Below, in pieces: positions 7,162 through 16,299 of a stretch of DNA of 64,000 nucleotides (position 1 is its first letter; the number at the start of each line of letters is the position of its first letter). A model generated the notes under the pieces. The model made no database searches and was not told where the DNA came from. It saw only the letters and a program-made list of their open reading frames with translations. The stretch lies in the NCBI GenBank assembly GCA_910588855.1, contig CAJUSR010000018.1, forward strand, positions 1-64,000, written 5' to 3'. The translations under genes and the position numbers were made by a program. The stretch is from an uncultured Kineothrix sp. Its GTDB lineage: Bacteria > Bacillota > Clostridia > Lachnospirales > Lachnospiraceae.

Positions 7162-8172
7162 ATGAAAAATTTATCTATTCCAACCGGCTATGAACCGGCT
7201 TTGAATCTGCATGATACGCAGATTGCAATCAAAACCGTCAAAGATTTTTTTCAAAATCTGCTGGCAGAACGCTTAAACCTTTTACGCGTTTCCGCCCCTT
7301 TATTTGTCACCCCCGAATCCGGGCTGAACGATAACTTAAACGGTGTAGAGCGCCCCGTCTCTTTTGGCATCAAAGACCAGGGGGAAGCGCAGGCGGAAAT
7401 CGTCCATTCCCTTGCTAAGTGGAAAAGATATGCCCTGCAAAAATACGGTTTTTCCGTTGGCGAAGGGCTTTATACCGATATGAGCGCCATCCGGCGGGAT
7501 GAAGAGACGGACAACATCCATTCCATTTATGTGGACCAATGGGATTGGGAAAAAATAATTACGAAAGAAATGCGTACTTTGGACACCTTAAAAGATACGG
7601 TAAGAAATGTATACAAAGTTTTAAGGAAAACAGAAAAATACATGGCCATCCGTTATGATTATATCGAGGAAATCCTGCCCCACGACATTTTCTTCATTAC
7701 CACAGGCGAACTGGAAAAAATGTTCCCGGACAGCACCCCAAAAGAAAGGGAATATTACATTTCCAAAGAAAAAAGAGCCGTATGCGTTATGCAGATTGGC
7801 GATTTGCTGGCATCGGGTGAAAAGCATGACGGCCGCGCCCCGGATTATGATGACTGGGCATTAAATGCAGATATTATCGTTTATTACCCCGTTTTGGATA
7901 TTGCCTTGGAATTGTCTTCTATGGGCATCCGTGTAGACAAAGAGGCTTTGCTTTCCCAATTGGAAAAAGCAGGCTGCCCGGAACGTGCAGAACTTCCTTT
8001 CCAAAAGGCAGTTATTTCCGAAGCGCTTCCTTATACTATAGGGGGCGGTATCGGGCAATCCCGCATTTGTATGTTTTTCCTCCGCAAAGCCCATATCGGT
8101 GAAGTCCAATGCTCCCTTTGGCCGGAATATGTCATGGAAGAAGCTAGGAAAGCCCGCCTTCCTCTATTGTAG
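7162..8172 (+). CDS. asnA: Aspartate-ammonia ligase (asparagine synthetase A)
   Basis: A 336-residue cytoplasmic enzyme that makes L-asparagine from aspartate, ammonia and ATP. It has the class II tRNA-synthetase-like fold of AsnA and the family length (about 330). Recognisable segments are the N-terminal LRVSAPLFV, the GIKDQGEAQAEIVHSLAKWK region, and the C-terminal GGGIGQSRICMFFLRKAHIGEVQ motif. The open frame begins at 6964, but everything before 7162 translates repeat elements A and B. The ATG at 7162 follows GGAGTG with 7 bases between. No T-box leader (AGGGTGGNACCGCG) is seen, although asnA genes in this phylum often have one; the leader instead consists of elements A and B. Confidence 0.95.
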   Translation: MKNLSIPTGYEPALNLHDTQIAIKTVKDFFQNLLAERLNLLRVSAPLFVTPESGLNDNLNGVERPVSFGIKDQGEAQAEIVHSLAKWKRYALQKYGFSVGEGLYTDMSAIRRDEETDNIHSIYVDQWDWEKIITKEMRTLDTLKDTVRNVYKVLRKTEKYMAIRYDYIEEILPHDIFFITTGELEKMFPDSTPKEREYYISKEKRAVCVMQIGDLLASGEKHDGRAPDYDDWALNADIIVYYPVLDIALELSSMGIRVDKEALLSQLEKAGCPERAELPFQKAVISEALPYTIGGGIGQSRICMFFLRKAHIGEVQCSLWPEYVMEEARKARLPLL

Positions 8173-8222
8173 GCATTAATATTCCGTTTCTGCTATTGGG
8201 GAATAAATTCTGAACGTGTGGG

Positions 8223-8409
8223 AAAATGAATCCGTTGCAGAGATTGAGCCATTGCAGATAATGAGGCATTACAGACATTGTATCACTACCGATAATGAAC
8301 CATTGCGGACATTGAACCATTACCGATAATGAACCATTGCGGACATTGAACCATCACCGATAATGAACCACTACAGACATTGTATCATTGCGGAAAATTC
8401 ATCCGGACT
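8223..8409. repeat. Tandem array of about eleven 17-bp units
   Basis: Degenerate 17-bp units run head to tail, best seen at 8291-8375 where GATAATGAACCATTGCG alternates with GACATTGAACCATTACC, giving a 34-bp higher-order period. The array lies between the convergent asnA and MATE genes. No coding potential or dyad is evident. Confidence 0.9.
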
Positions 8410-8422
8410 ATATAAGACAGTT

Positions 8423-8489
8423 TACCGCCCTGTAAACGCTGATTTGCCATATCTTCTGATTTAATGGCTGCGGCTCAGGGCGGTATTTT
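8423..8489 (+). terminator. Possible terminator downstream of asnA
   Basis: TACCGCCCTG (8423-8432) pairs perfectly with CAGGGCGGTA (8476-8485), which is followed by TTTT. The loop is long (43 bases), so efficiency is uncertain. Confidence 0.5.
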
Positions 8490-8495
8490 AAAAGC

Positions 8496-8520
8496 AAAAA
8501 TCCCCGTTCTTTTAAAACGG
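8496..8520 (-). terminator. Probable terminator of the first MATE gene
   Basis: On the minus strand CCGTT-TTAAAAG-AACGG is followed by GGATTTTT, directly after the MATE stop codon. The stem is short. Confidence 0.45.
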
Positions 8521-9855
8521 CTACGTTCTACCCATTGCCGCTTCTTTAAAATCTCTGATATAAAATACAATAGACAATACGGCTGCAACAATCCACCCTA
8601 TCGGCCACGACATCCAGATTCCCAGACTGCCAAAACGCCCTGCAAGGCAAAATGCCAAAATAACGCGGAGTATCAGGTCTACGAAGGTTGCTGCCATAAA
8701 CTGTTTCATAAATCCTGCCCCTCTCAGCACACCGTCCGCCATTAGTTTTGTGGCAACCACAAAATAAAATGGGGAAATCACACGCAAAAACAGGATTCCT
8801 GTCTCTAAAGCCACTGTACTGCCTTCTTTCATAAATAAACGTATCATCGTTTCGCCTGCCAAAAAGAAAGCGGCAAAAAAGGGAACCACTGTAAGCATGG
8901 CCATACGGATTCCCGCCCGGAATCCTTCCCGCACCCGCTCCTTCTTACCTGCCCCCATATTCTGAGCCGTAAAATTGGAAATACCGTTTCCAAGCGTAGT
9001 GAAACTGGTAATCGCAAAGGTATTCAGTTTAATCGCCGCAGAATATCCGGCAATTACCGAAGAACCAAAGCTGTTTACCAGCCCCTGGATAAAAATATTC
9101 CCTATGGAAATAAAACTCTGTTGGAAAATTGAGGGAACCGCTATCAAACTAATCCTGCGGAGCATCTGCCAGGAGAATAGGGGTGCTTTCCCTTCCGTTT
9201 TCAGGCCACTTAACCGCCTTGCCATCGTCAAAAGCGCCAAAACCCCTGCAATTCCCTGGGCAATAAAGGTTGCCCACGCTACCCCGGCAACACCCCATCC
9301 GTATTTCGCCACAAACAAATAGTCCAGCAGGATATTACCTATCGAAGATGCCATCAGGAAATAAAGAGGGGTTTTCGAGTCCCCCAAAGCGGAAAAAATA
9401 CCCGTTGCCACATTATATAGGAATAAAAATACAAATCCGCCAATATAAATACCAAGATAAAGCGCCCCTGCATCGAAAATATTCTCCGGTGTCTGTATCA
9501 TTGCCATCAACGCCCTTGTTCCTGCCAATCCCAGAACAGTCAGCACTGCAGATAATAAAAATGCCGTTAACAATGTGGTGGATACCGCCGTCTTCATTTC
9601 TTTATACTTTTTTGCCCCAAAAAGGCTGGATATAACAACAGAACAGCCGATATTGCTTCCTACCGCAATTGCCATAAATATCATTGTAATCGGGTATGAC
9701 GCGCCTACAGCCGCCAAAGCGTCCTCCCCGGCGAATTTCCCGGCAATTACGCTGTCTGCAATATTATAGAGCTGCTGGAAAATCACACTGATAAACATGG
9801 GGATGGAAAACTTCCATAAAACTTTTTCAGGGGTTCCTTCTGTCAAATCTTTCAT
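8521..9855 (-). CDS. MATE family multidrug/Na+ efflux protein
   Basis: A 444-residue polytopic membrane protein with about 12 hydrophobic segments. The N-terminal block (PMFISVIFQQLYNIADSVIAG) and the internal repeat of the same motif in the second half (SIFQQSFISIGNIFIQGLVN) are typical of MATE transporters of the DinF/NorM-like group, which export organic cations or toxic metabolites using an ion gradient. The ATG at 9855 is preceded by AAGGTAAGG. It is one of three MATE loci within 9 kb. It stands alone between the asnA repeat region and the LysM gene. The substrate cannot be inferred. Confidence 0.93.
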   Translation of the reverse strand: MKDLTEGTPEKVLWKFSIPMFISVIFQQLYNIADSVIAGKFAGEDALAAVGASYPITMIFMAIAVGSNIGCSVVISSLFGAKKYKEMKTAVSTTLLTAFLLSAVLTVLGLAGTRALMAMIQTPENIFDAGALYLGIYIGGFVFLFLYNVATGIFSALGDSKTPLYFLMASSIGNILLDYLFVAKYGWGVAGVAWATFIAQGIAGVLALLTMARRLSGLKTEGKAPLFSWQMLRRISLIAVPSIFQQSFISIGNIFIQGLVNSFGSSVIAGYSAAIKLNTFAITSFTTLGNGISNFTAQNMGAGKKERVREGFRAGIRMAMLTVVPFFAAFFLAGETMIRLFMKEGSTVALETGILFLRVISPFYFVVATKLMADGVLRGAGFMKQFMAATFVDLILRVILAFCLAGRFGSLGIWMSWPIGWIVAAVLSIVFYIRDFKEAAMGRT

Positions 9856-9897
9856 TTTCGTAACCTTACCTTTCTTCCATCCTGCATTATACTACTT

Positions 9898-11637
9898 TTA
9901 TTTTGGAATTTCCACCTTATCAAATGCCAAACCTGGTTCACCGTCATATTCCTTTCGGAATGTAGTTAATCCCTCCTCTCTGCATGTCCTTTCCCACACT
10001 TTGTCATCCAAAGAATCTACGAATTTCTGCTGAGGCGCCTTTTCCAATACACATTTCCTCAAATACGGAAAGTTATCCAAAAAACCAATATCTTCCACTG
10101 TCCGGCCGGCCTGTATCTCCAGCTCTTCCAACACGGTCAAATTCCCTAGCGGGGAGTAATCTGAAATATCCCCTATCTGCACCCGCAAAGAATATAAGCT
10201 TCCACAATTTGCCACGTCCTTTAGTAAAGCATCCCCGTCCGGAATGTCCTTCCAATCCACTTCAAACCGTTCCCCGTTAATGCTACAGTAATCATATCCT
10301 ACGCTTTCTATTATCTCAACACTTTCAATCTGCAGCAAATCGCTGTATTTAATATCGCCGTCAATTTGCAGCGCTTTTTGCACAACTGCCGGAAATACCG
10401 GCTCTTCCCATGCAATGACATAGTCCTCTTTTTCCCCCATCTCCCGTTTCAAATGCCATGCTTTCCCGTTTACCAGCTCATATGCCAGCACAAACGGATT
10501 ATGCAGCATCGGATAATCCCATACTTCCATCCCACGGTATACTACCTTTTCTTCCCCAAATCCCATATGCCGTTCTTCCTCGTATTCCTCATAGGATGCC
10601 GCCGTATATAAAGTCAGTTTCCCCATATCAATGCTATGTTCCGTCGGACCGATACCGATAAATTCCATTAAATTCTTTTCCCCAAACCGATAGGCCGCAC
10701 TTACCGTCCACCGCAATCCCGTTTCATTCCGGAAAACCGCACAGATATGATACACTTCATTTCCGCTTTCCAAGCAATATTTTTCAAAAGAAATATTTTC
10801 CAAATTTTCCCCAAAAACCGTTTCCGCCGTACTTTGCACATTTTGGCATACTTCATCCCATATTCCGTTCCAAGCGTCCTCCCCCATATCATTATCCTCA
10901 ATCCCCCACAGAACCCTCACTGTAACGTCTTTCCCGATGAAAGTGCTTAAGCGGGCATCCAAACTGCATGTAGCAAGCGCCCATCCTTCCGGCTGCAGAA
11001 AACGGAATGCCCCCTTATCCGACAAATAACCCTTTCCCCGCTGGAAAAAAGGCTTTTGCATATAATATTTCCTATCCGGCATATCCAGCTTTTGCCCAGG
11101 CCAAATCATATCCGGATTGGAGAAATTATTTCTTTCGGCAATCTCCTTCCACCGGTTCCCATCCCCAAGAACCGATTCCCCTATTTTCCATAAATTTTCC
11201 CCCTTCTCCACCACATAATCTTCTACAGGCATACAAAGCAGGATATAATCATCCAAATCCCCCTCCGGCTGCAGCCGGAACGCATAATTACCTGCCGGCT
11301 CTTCCTCCCTTATAAACGCCTGCCCCGGCGCTGCCGCTCCTTTCTCATTTCCAGTTTCCGACGTTGCCTCCCTTTCCTCATTACCGTTTTCCCAAATTAC
11401 CTCCCCTTCCTCATTGTCGGTTTTCGATATTACCGTTAATCCTTCTTCCCCATCACCAGTTTCTAATGCTGGCTTTTTCCCGTCCGTTTCTTCCGTCCTA
11501 TCCACCGCTTCCGTTCCGGCTGCCTCCTGCATTTCCTGCACCTTATCCTCTATTTTCTCCGCTCCATAAGCGACGCCGCATGCTGCTATTGACACAGCCA
11601 AAACACATACCCCTGCAAAATAACCTTTATGCCTCAT
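9898..11637 (-). CDS. Secreted LysM-domain protein with leucine-rich-repeat-like C-terminus
   Basis: A 579-residue protein when started at the ATG at 11637, behind GGGAAGAGGAAAT. The chosen start gives a signal peptide (basic MRHKGYF, hydrophobic core, cleavage likely after AYGA). An acidic low-complexity region of degenerate GNEE-type repeats follows. A LysM domain (VVEKGENLWKIGESVL to WPGQKLDMP, about residues 140-185) should bind peptidoglycan. A middle domain is unrecognised. Near the C-terminus short segments such as LYSLRVQIGDISDYSPLGNL and VLEELEIQAG resemble leucine-rich repeats. It is probably a cell-wall-attached surface protein in the same transcription unit as the lipoprotein gene 104 bases upstream. 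The exact role is unknown. Confidence 0.7.
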   Translation of the reverse strand: MRHKGYFAGVCVLAVSIAACGVAYGAEKIEDKVQEMQEAAGTEAVDRTEETDGKKPALETGDGEEGLTVISKTDNEEGEVIWENGNEEREATSETGNEKGAAAPGQAFIREEEPAGNYAFRLQPEGDLDDYILLCMPVEDYVVEKGENLWKIGESVLGDGNRWKEIAERNNFSNPDMIWPGQKLDMPDRKYYMQKPFFQRGKGYLSDKGAFRFLQPEGWALATCSLDARLSTFIGKDVTVRVLWGIEDNDMGEDAWNGIWDEVCQNVQSTAETVFGENLENISFEKYCLESGNEVYHICAVFRNETGLRWTVSAAYRFGEKNLMEFIGIGPTEHSIDMGKLTLYTAASYEEYEEERHMGFGEEKVVYRGMEVWDYPMLHNPFVLAYELVNGKAWHLKREMGEKEDYVIAWEEPVFPAVVQKALQIDGDIKYSDLLQIESVEIIESVGYDYCSINGERFEVDWKDIPDGDALLKDVANCGSLYSLRVQIGDISDYSPLGNLTVLEELEIQAGRTVEDIGFLDNFPYLRKCVLEKAPQQKFVDSLDDKVWERTCREEGLTTFRKEYDGEPGLAFDKVEIPK

Positions 11638-11741
11638 ATTTCCTCTTCCCTCCCTAAGCCACGCATAACATATCCTGTTATCTATCAGCAAAACAGAAAA
11701 AACAGTGCATACCGAATTATCCAAAATAAAAGAATGGATGC

Positions 11742-14201
11742 CTATTCATACCTCCACGAAGCATTCTTTGCTATCACCGTTTCTTCCCTATTCCTCTCTT
11801 CCGGAACTACCATCCACACTGCCCGCTCCGCAATCTGTTTCTTTTCCCCATTTTCATAAATAAGCAGCTTGCTGCCTCCACTCCTGCCGCTTCCGTCTCC
11901 ACCAGACCAGGCATCCCAATCTTCCCAAGCTTCTTCCTCCCCATATCCTTCTGCCTGATTTCCTACCCGGTTTTTCGCCCGCTCTTCTTCCCCATCCTCA
12001 TACTTTAACATCCATACATCGTCTCCGGCAAAAAAACCATAACGGTACACCTCTTCTTCCAGTTCCTTTGCCCCGCTCCCATCATGAAGCACTAAAGTAC
12101 GTTCCTGTATTTCAATTCCATCCTCTTCCCTTTCTCTTATCTTACTGCGGTAATTCCTTAGCAGCTCCTCTTCCGCCTCCACATAAATGCCTTCCCTTTC
12201 CTCCTCTGGCATAAAACCATTAACCAGAAACAAGGCTGCCTCCGAGCAGTATGATTTCTGTATGCTTTCCATAGAAATGGATACCGCTTCCGCCATCGGT
12301 TTATCCAAACCGCTGCGATATAAGCAAACAGCTCCCTCCGCTCCCGCTATCCGGCTGTAAAAAATCTCATCCCCTCTTATTATGGATTCTTCCACAGCTT
12401 CCGCCGCTTTCTCGTAGTTGCCTTCCTTGTCCAATACATATACATCGTACAAATAGCCATATGAAAAATGGGAAAAAGTTCCGCCAAACCTATTGTCTTC
12501 CCCCAAATCTATATACCGGCAAAGCTTTAAATAAAGGATATCCCCTCCTTCCCCTGTTTCACCCTCCACAAAGATATTTCCTGAATTCATTTTTTCAGCT
12601 AAAAATATTCCATTTTCCGTTACTATATATATTTTCGCCCGGCCCTTCAGCGCCTCCAAATCCACACAGGAATCCAAAGTTTCCGTAATCGCCGATTCAT
12701 CATCCCCTTCATAATATTCTTTTTGATACGCATAATTGTCCAATATCTCCGCCGGCGTCATTCCTCCAAACAACTCGGACAGCGTAAATTTTTCAAAACC
12801 TTCCGCCGGTATCATTTCTATGTAATACACATTCTGTCTGGTTGCCATCCCTTCACCATCCAGACAAGACAAAAGATATCCGTCCATTTCTTCCACGCAT
12901 TCCGGCTTATCGGATGAAATATCCGTCACTTCGGCATGGAACAAAGAGGCATAAAAATGAAACCTGCTTTTTTCCATCAGCTCCCAAAGCCTTCTGGTAT
13001 CTTCATCTTCCTTTTCTTCCTCCCGCACCACCCAATCGGCATAAGAACCTTCCTTTTCCATAGAAAGGGTAAAAATCTTATCCCCATCCTCCCCCAACAT
13101 TCCTGTTGTCAGATATTCTCCCTTTCCTACCATTTGCCATTCTTTCTCTTTCCGCCCGCCATTTATCTTATGGATTGTATTGCCTTTGGCATAAATAATT
13201 TTACCCATATCCAAATCCGCATATATGCCGGCTTCCCCAAACATATCCACCCCCGTCGTTTCTACCAGCAAAGCCGCCTCCTGCCCCGGTTTGCAGCCAT
13301 ACAAGCCATCATCTATCCCATAAAATAACACATATTCCCCATCCCCGCTTACCAAGAACGGGCCATTGCGCCTTACGTTAATTTCCCCTATCTTAAGATG
13401 AGCTTCCCCATCATACCGATAAAGCATACAATGCAATATATTGCCAGTTTGCATTTCGCTATTCTCCGCATAGCCTTCGGTTTTCCCCGCTCCATCTTCT
13501 TCCACTTTACAGTACCAGATATTCCCCATCCTATCTATCTCATAGAGACAGACATCCTCCGCCACTTGCCCCACACATTCCCCTTCCTCCCTCTTTGTAT
13601 CGAGGTAGAATAAGTCGAACAAAAACAGCTTCACTCCCACAACTAAACTTACATCCTCTTCCTTTGAATACCTTTTTGCCTCCCCCCATTCCTCCGTACT
13701 CCTTTCCATGCAAAAACTTTCCCACCGCATCTTTTGTGGAAAATAAAAAAGCTCCCCTTCCGCTTCTTTGACAATCCCTCTCATAGCTCTCTCATTGTTC
13801 CAAACCCACTGTTCCATGTCATCATCCCATTCCTGCCAATATTCCCATCCTTCCCAATATGCCCCTTTTGCGTATTTTTCCGCTTTCCTAATGTCCTCTT
13901 CTTCCAGCATCCCTGCCCCTTCCCAGGCCGCAAACGCACTATCTGTTAAAAACAGCGGTTCCGTCATTCCTTTCTTCCAAAGGTACAGCCTGTTTTCCTC
14001 ATCCGTATAGGCAAAAAAGTCTTCATTCAAAGACGCCTCTTCCCTCTTATCATCCTTCCCCTCCTTTCCCGCTTCCCCACAGGCGGTAAGGCACAAAACA
14101 AGGCATATCCCAAAACATACCACAGTTTTCCGGCAGACCCTCATTTTCCATACCCATATTTTCCTCAAATCCCATATCACTTTTCTTTTCGCATCCTTCA
14201 T
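11742..14201 (-). CDS. Large predicted lipoprotein, possibly beta-propeller-like; function unknown
   Basis: An 819-residue acidic protein I do not recognise. After a basic N-region there is a hydrophobic stretch ending in a lipobox (CLVLCLTAC), so it should be a lipid-anchored extracellular protein. The body has many aromatic/hydrophobic and acidic blocks such as FFAYTDEENRLYLW, YRYDGEAHLKIGEI and YVLFYGIDDGLYG, in the style of beta-propeller repeats. That is an impression of fold, not a family match. The ATG at 14201 follows GAGGGTGG with 7 bases between; an ATG at 14144 would give a shorter, more typical signal peptide. It is followed by the LysM protein gene, so the pair may form a surface module. 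Confidence 0.6.
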   Translation of the reverse strand: MKDAKRKVIWDLRKIWVWKMRVCRKTVVCFGICLVLCLTACGEAGKEGKDDKREEASLNEDFFAYTDEENRLYLWKKGMTEPLFLTDSAFAAWEGAGMLEEEDIRKAEKYAKGAYWEGWEYWQEWDDDMEQWVWNNERAMRGIVKEAEGELFYFPQKMRWESFCMERSTEEWGEAKRYSKEEDVSLVVGVKLFLFDLFYLDTKREEGECVGQVAEDVCLYEIDRMGNIWYCKVEEDGAGKTEGYAENSEMQTGNILHCMLYRYDGEAHLKIGEINVRRNGPFLVSGDGEYVLFYGIDDGLYGCKPGQEAALLVETTGVDMFGEAGIYADLDMGKIIYAKGNTIHKINGGRKEKEWQMVGKGEYLTTGMLGEDGDKIFTLSMEKEGSYADWVVREEEKEDEDTRRLWELMEKSRFHFYASLFHAEVTDISSDKPECVEEMDGYLLSCLDGEGMATRQNVYYIEMIPAEGFEKFTLSELFGGMTPAEILDNYAYQKEYYEGDDESAITETLDSCVDLEALKGRAKIYIVTENGIFLAEKMNSGNIFVEGETGEGGDILYLKLCRYIDLGEDNRFGGTFSHFSYGYLYDVYVLDKEGNYEKAAEAVEESIIRGDEIFYSRIAGAEGAVCLYRSGLDKPMAEAVSISMESIQKSYCSEAALFLVNGFMPEEEREGIYVEAEEELLRNYRSKIREREEDGIEIQERTLVLHDGSGAKELEEEVYRYGFFAGDDVWMLKYEDGEEERAKNRVGNQAEGYGEEEAWEDWDAWSGGDGSGRSGGSKLLIYENGEKKQIAERAVWMVVPEERNREETVIAKNASWRYE

Positions 14202-14376
14202 TCCAACACCACCCTCTATCCATCCTGAAAATAACGGTTATCAAGATTCGGATAGGAAAAAGCCTGTCCAACGGCATCGTCCGGCATCCGAACCCTGTTA
14301 TAAATGCAACTTTAAAATTTTATTTTACACTGCTTTTGCATCAAAATTGCATCATTGATAAATTATAAAAAACAAA

Positions 14377-14405
14377 TTGCGTGCGCATACATCTTGTGAT
14401 ATAAT
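14377..14405 (+). promoter_or_regulatory. Predicted promoter of the marR-MATE operon
   Basis: TTGCGT (14377-14382), a 17-base spacer and TATAAT (14400-14405) lie 25 bases before the marR start. TTGCATCA occurs twice just upstream and could be part of an operator. Confidence 0.65.
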
Positions 14406-14430
14406 AACCCAGGTTGGAGGTAAGTTATCT

Positions 14431-14880
14431 ATGAAAATATTAAAATGGCTTTCGGTGGCAGACCGTTTTTACAAAATTTATTTGGACAAGCAGCTTGCTC
14501 CTTTTGGAGTCAACAGCAGCCAACATATGATTTTGCTGAAGATATGTAATTCCCCCGGCATTTTGCAGGATTCGCTGATAAATATGTTTTATATCCATCC
14601 TAGCAATATTGTACGGACCATTGCTGCATTGGAAAAGCAGGGAATGATTACCCGTGCCCCCAATCATGAGGACAAAAGGACATGGAAGTTATATCCCACT
14701 GACCTTGCCTTATCTGCATTTGAAGAAATACAGACAGTCTGCGGGAAAACGGAGACTCTTTTACTGCAAGGGTTCAGCGAAGAAGAAAAAAAGCTCTTTG
14801 CAGATTTTCTTATGCGGGCCGGGAAAAATATTACGGCAGAACTTCATATCGAGAGAAAGGAGGAAGAATTTAATGACTGA
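14431..14880 (+). CDS. MarR family transcriptional regulator
   Basis: A 149-residue winged-helix regulator. The MarR core is visible: QHMILLKICNSPGILQDSLINMF for the first helices, then the recognition helix region HPSNIVRTIAALEKQGMITR and the wing with the DKR motif (HEDKRTWKLYPT). The true start is the ATG at 14431 after GGAGGT (14416-14421); an upstream in-frame TTG would run through the promoter. Its stop overlaps the MATE start by 8 bases, so it probably regulates this exporter and itself, as MarR/MATE pairs commonly do. The ligand is unknown. Confidence 0.92.
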   Translation: MKILKWLSVADRFYKIYLDKQLAPFGVNSSQHMILLKICNSPGILQDSLINMFYIHPSNIVRTIAALEKQGMITRAPNHEDKRTWKLYPTDLALSAFEEIQTVCGKTETLLLQGFSEEEKKLFADFLMRAGKNITAELHIERKEEEFND

Positions 14881-16222
14881 CAATCCTCTGGGATATGAAA
14901 AAATCCCAAAGTTGTTGAAAAGCTTTGCCATCCCAAGTATTACGGCAGCTTTAGTCGGCTCCCTCTACAATATTGTGGACCAGATTTTTATTGGACAGGG
15001 GGTAGGGTATCTTGGCAATGCCGCAACCAATGTTGCCTATCCATTCTCTACCATTTGCCTTGCCATATCTTTGTTGATTGGAATCGGCAGCGCTTCCCGG
15101 TTTTCGCTTTATCTGGGAAATAAAGAACCGGAATCGGCAGCCAGGGCAGCAGGAAATGGCATAAGCCTGATGGTTATTTTAGGACTGGCTTATCTGGTAA
15201 TAGGCGAAAGTCTATTGCCCCAACTTTTAAGGTTGTTTGGAGCCACAAAAGATGTATTTCCTTTTGCTAGGCAGTACGCCAGCATTACTTTAGTGGGAAT
15301 GCCTTTCCTGATTATAACGAACGGAATGAGCAATTTAATCCGGGCAGATGGCAGCCCCAAATATTCTATGACTTGCATGGTCATAGGCGCTATTGCAAAT
15401 ACCATTCTCGACCCGATTTTCATTTTCGTCTTTCATTGGGGTATCTTCGGGGCAGCTTTGGCAACGATTCTGGGGCAAATTTTGTCCTTTATTTTTGCAG
15501 TGCGTTATCTTTGGCATTTCAAAACCATCCGCTTTAAAAAAAGCGATTTTCAGCCCAATCTAAAAGAAAGTTTAAAAACCTGCAGCATGGGAATTAGCAG
15601 CAGCGCAAACCAAATTGCAATTACCCTTGTACAGATTATACTATATAATTCACTGACATATTACGGGGCGCAAACGGTATATGGTTCCGATATCCCTTTA
15701 GCTGCCTGCGGAATTGTAATGAAAACGAATGCGATTATCCTCTCCATTGTTGTTGGGATATCACAGGGGGCGCAGCCCATAATAGGTTTTAACTACGGGG
15801 CAAAGCAATATTCCCGTGTACGGGAAGCATACTTATTGGCAATAAAATGGAACATAGCCGTTTCTGCCGTTGGCTTTTTCCTGTTACAATGTTTCCCCCA
15901 ATCCATCATTTCTCTGTTTGGGGATGGAGACAAGCTGTATCTTGAGTTTGCAGTCCTGTTCATGCGCATCTATCTTTTTATGGTGTTGGTGAACGGTGTG
16001 CAGCTCCTTTCCTCCAGCTTTTTTACTGCCATTGGAAAAGCGATGAAAGGGGCTTTGCTGGCACTGACAAGGCAGGTTTTCTTTCTGATTCCGCTTCTTC
16101 TGACGCTTCCGCTCCGTTTTGGAATCATGGGAGTATTATTTGCAGGGCCTATTGCCGATTTTTCGGCATTTATCCTGTCTATTATATTGGTAAGCAAAGA
16201 ATTGCGAAAACAAAGAACATAA
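14873..16222 (+). CDS. MATE family efflux transporter linked to MarR
   Basis: A 449-residue polytopic membrane exporter. MATE signatures: FAIPSITAALVGSLYNIVDQIFIGQ at the start, NLIRADGSPKYSM in the first half and ISQGAQPIIGFNYGAK in the second half. The ATG at 14873 overlaps the marR stop and has AAGGAGG at 14857-14863, so translation is coupled. The long open frame upstream of 14873 is marR in another frame. Likely drug or metabolite export in response to the MarR ligand. A short hairpin (AGTGTC-TTC-GACACT, 16227-16241) follows the stop without a T tract. Confidence 0.93.
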   Translation: MTDNPLGYEKIPKLLKSFAIPSITAALVGSLYNIVDQIFIGQGVGYLGNAATNVAYPFSTICLAISLLIGIGSASRFSLYLGNKEPESAARAAGNGISLMVILGLAYLVIGESLLPQLLRLFGATKDVFPFARQYASITLVGMPFLIITNGMSNLIRADGSPKYSMTCMVIGAIANTILDPIFIFVFHWGIFGAALATILGQILSFIFAVRYLWHFKTIRFKKSDFQPNLKESLKTCSMGISSSANQIAITLVQIILYNSLTYYGAQTVYGSDIPLAACGIVMKTNAIILSIVVGISQGAQPIIGFNYGAKQYSRVREAYLLAIKWNIAVSAVGFFLLQCFPQSIISLFGDGDKLYLEFAVLFMRIYLFMVLVNGVQLLSSSFFTAIGKAMKGALLALTRQVFFLIPLLLTLPLRFGIMGVLFAGPIADFSAFILSIILVSKELRKQRT

Positions 16223-16299
16223 AGAAGTGTCTTCGACACTCTCAACTCCCCTGCCCCTCATATTTACGTCCTTCTGGCAAAGGGCTTTCCCCAGATTGG

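Noticed and set aside
8223..8409. CRISPR array
   Set aside because: The 17-bp units are contiguous and degenerate with no unique spacers, and no cas genes are present.
16227..16241. Terminator after the MarR-linked MATE gene
   Set aside because: AGTGTC-TTC-GACACT forms only a 6-bp stem with no T tract on either strand.
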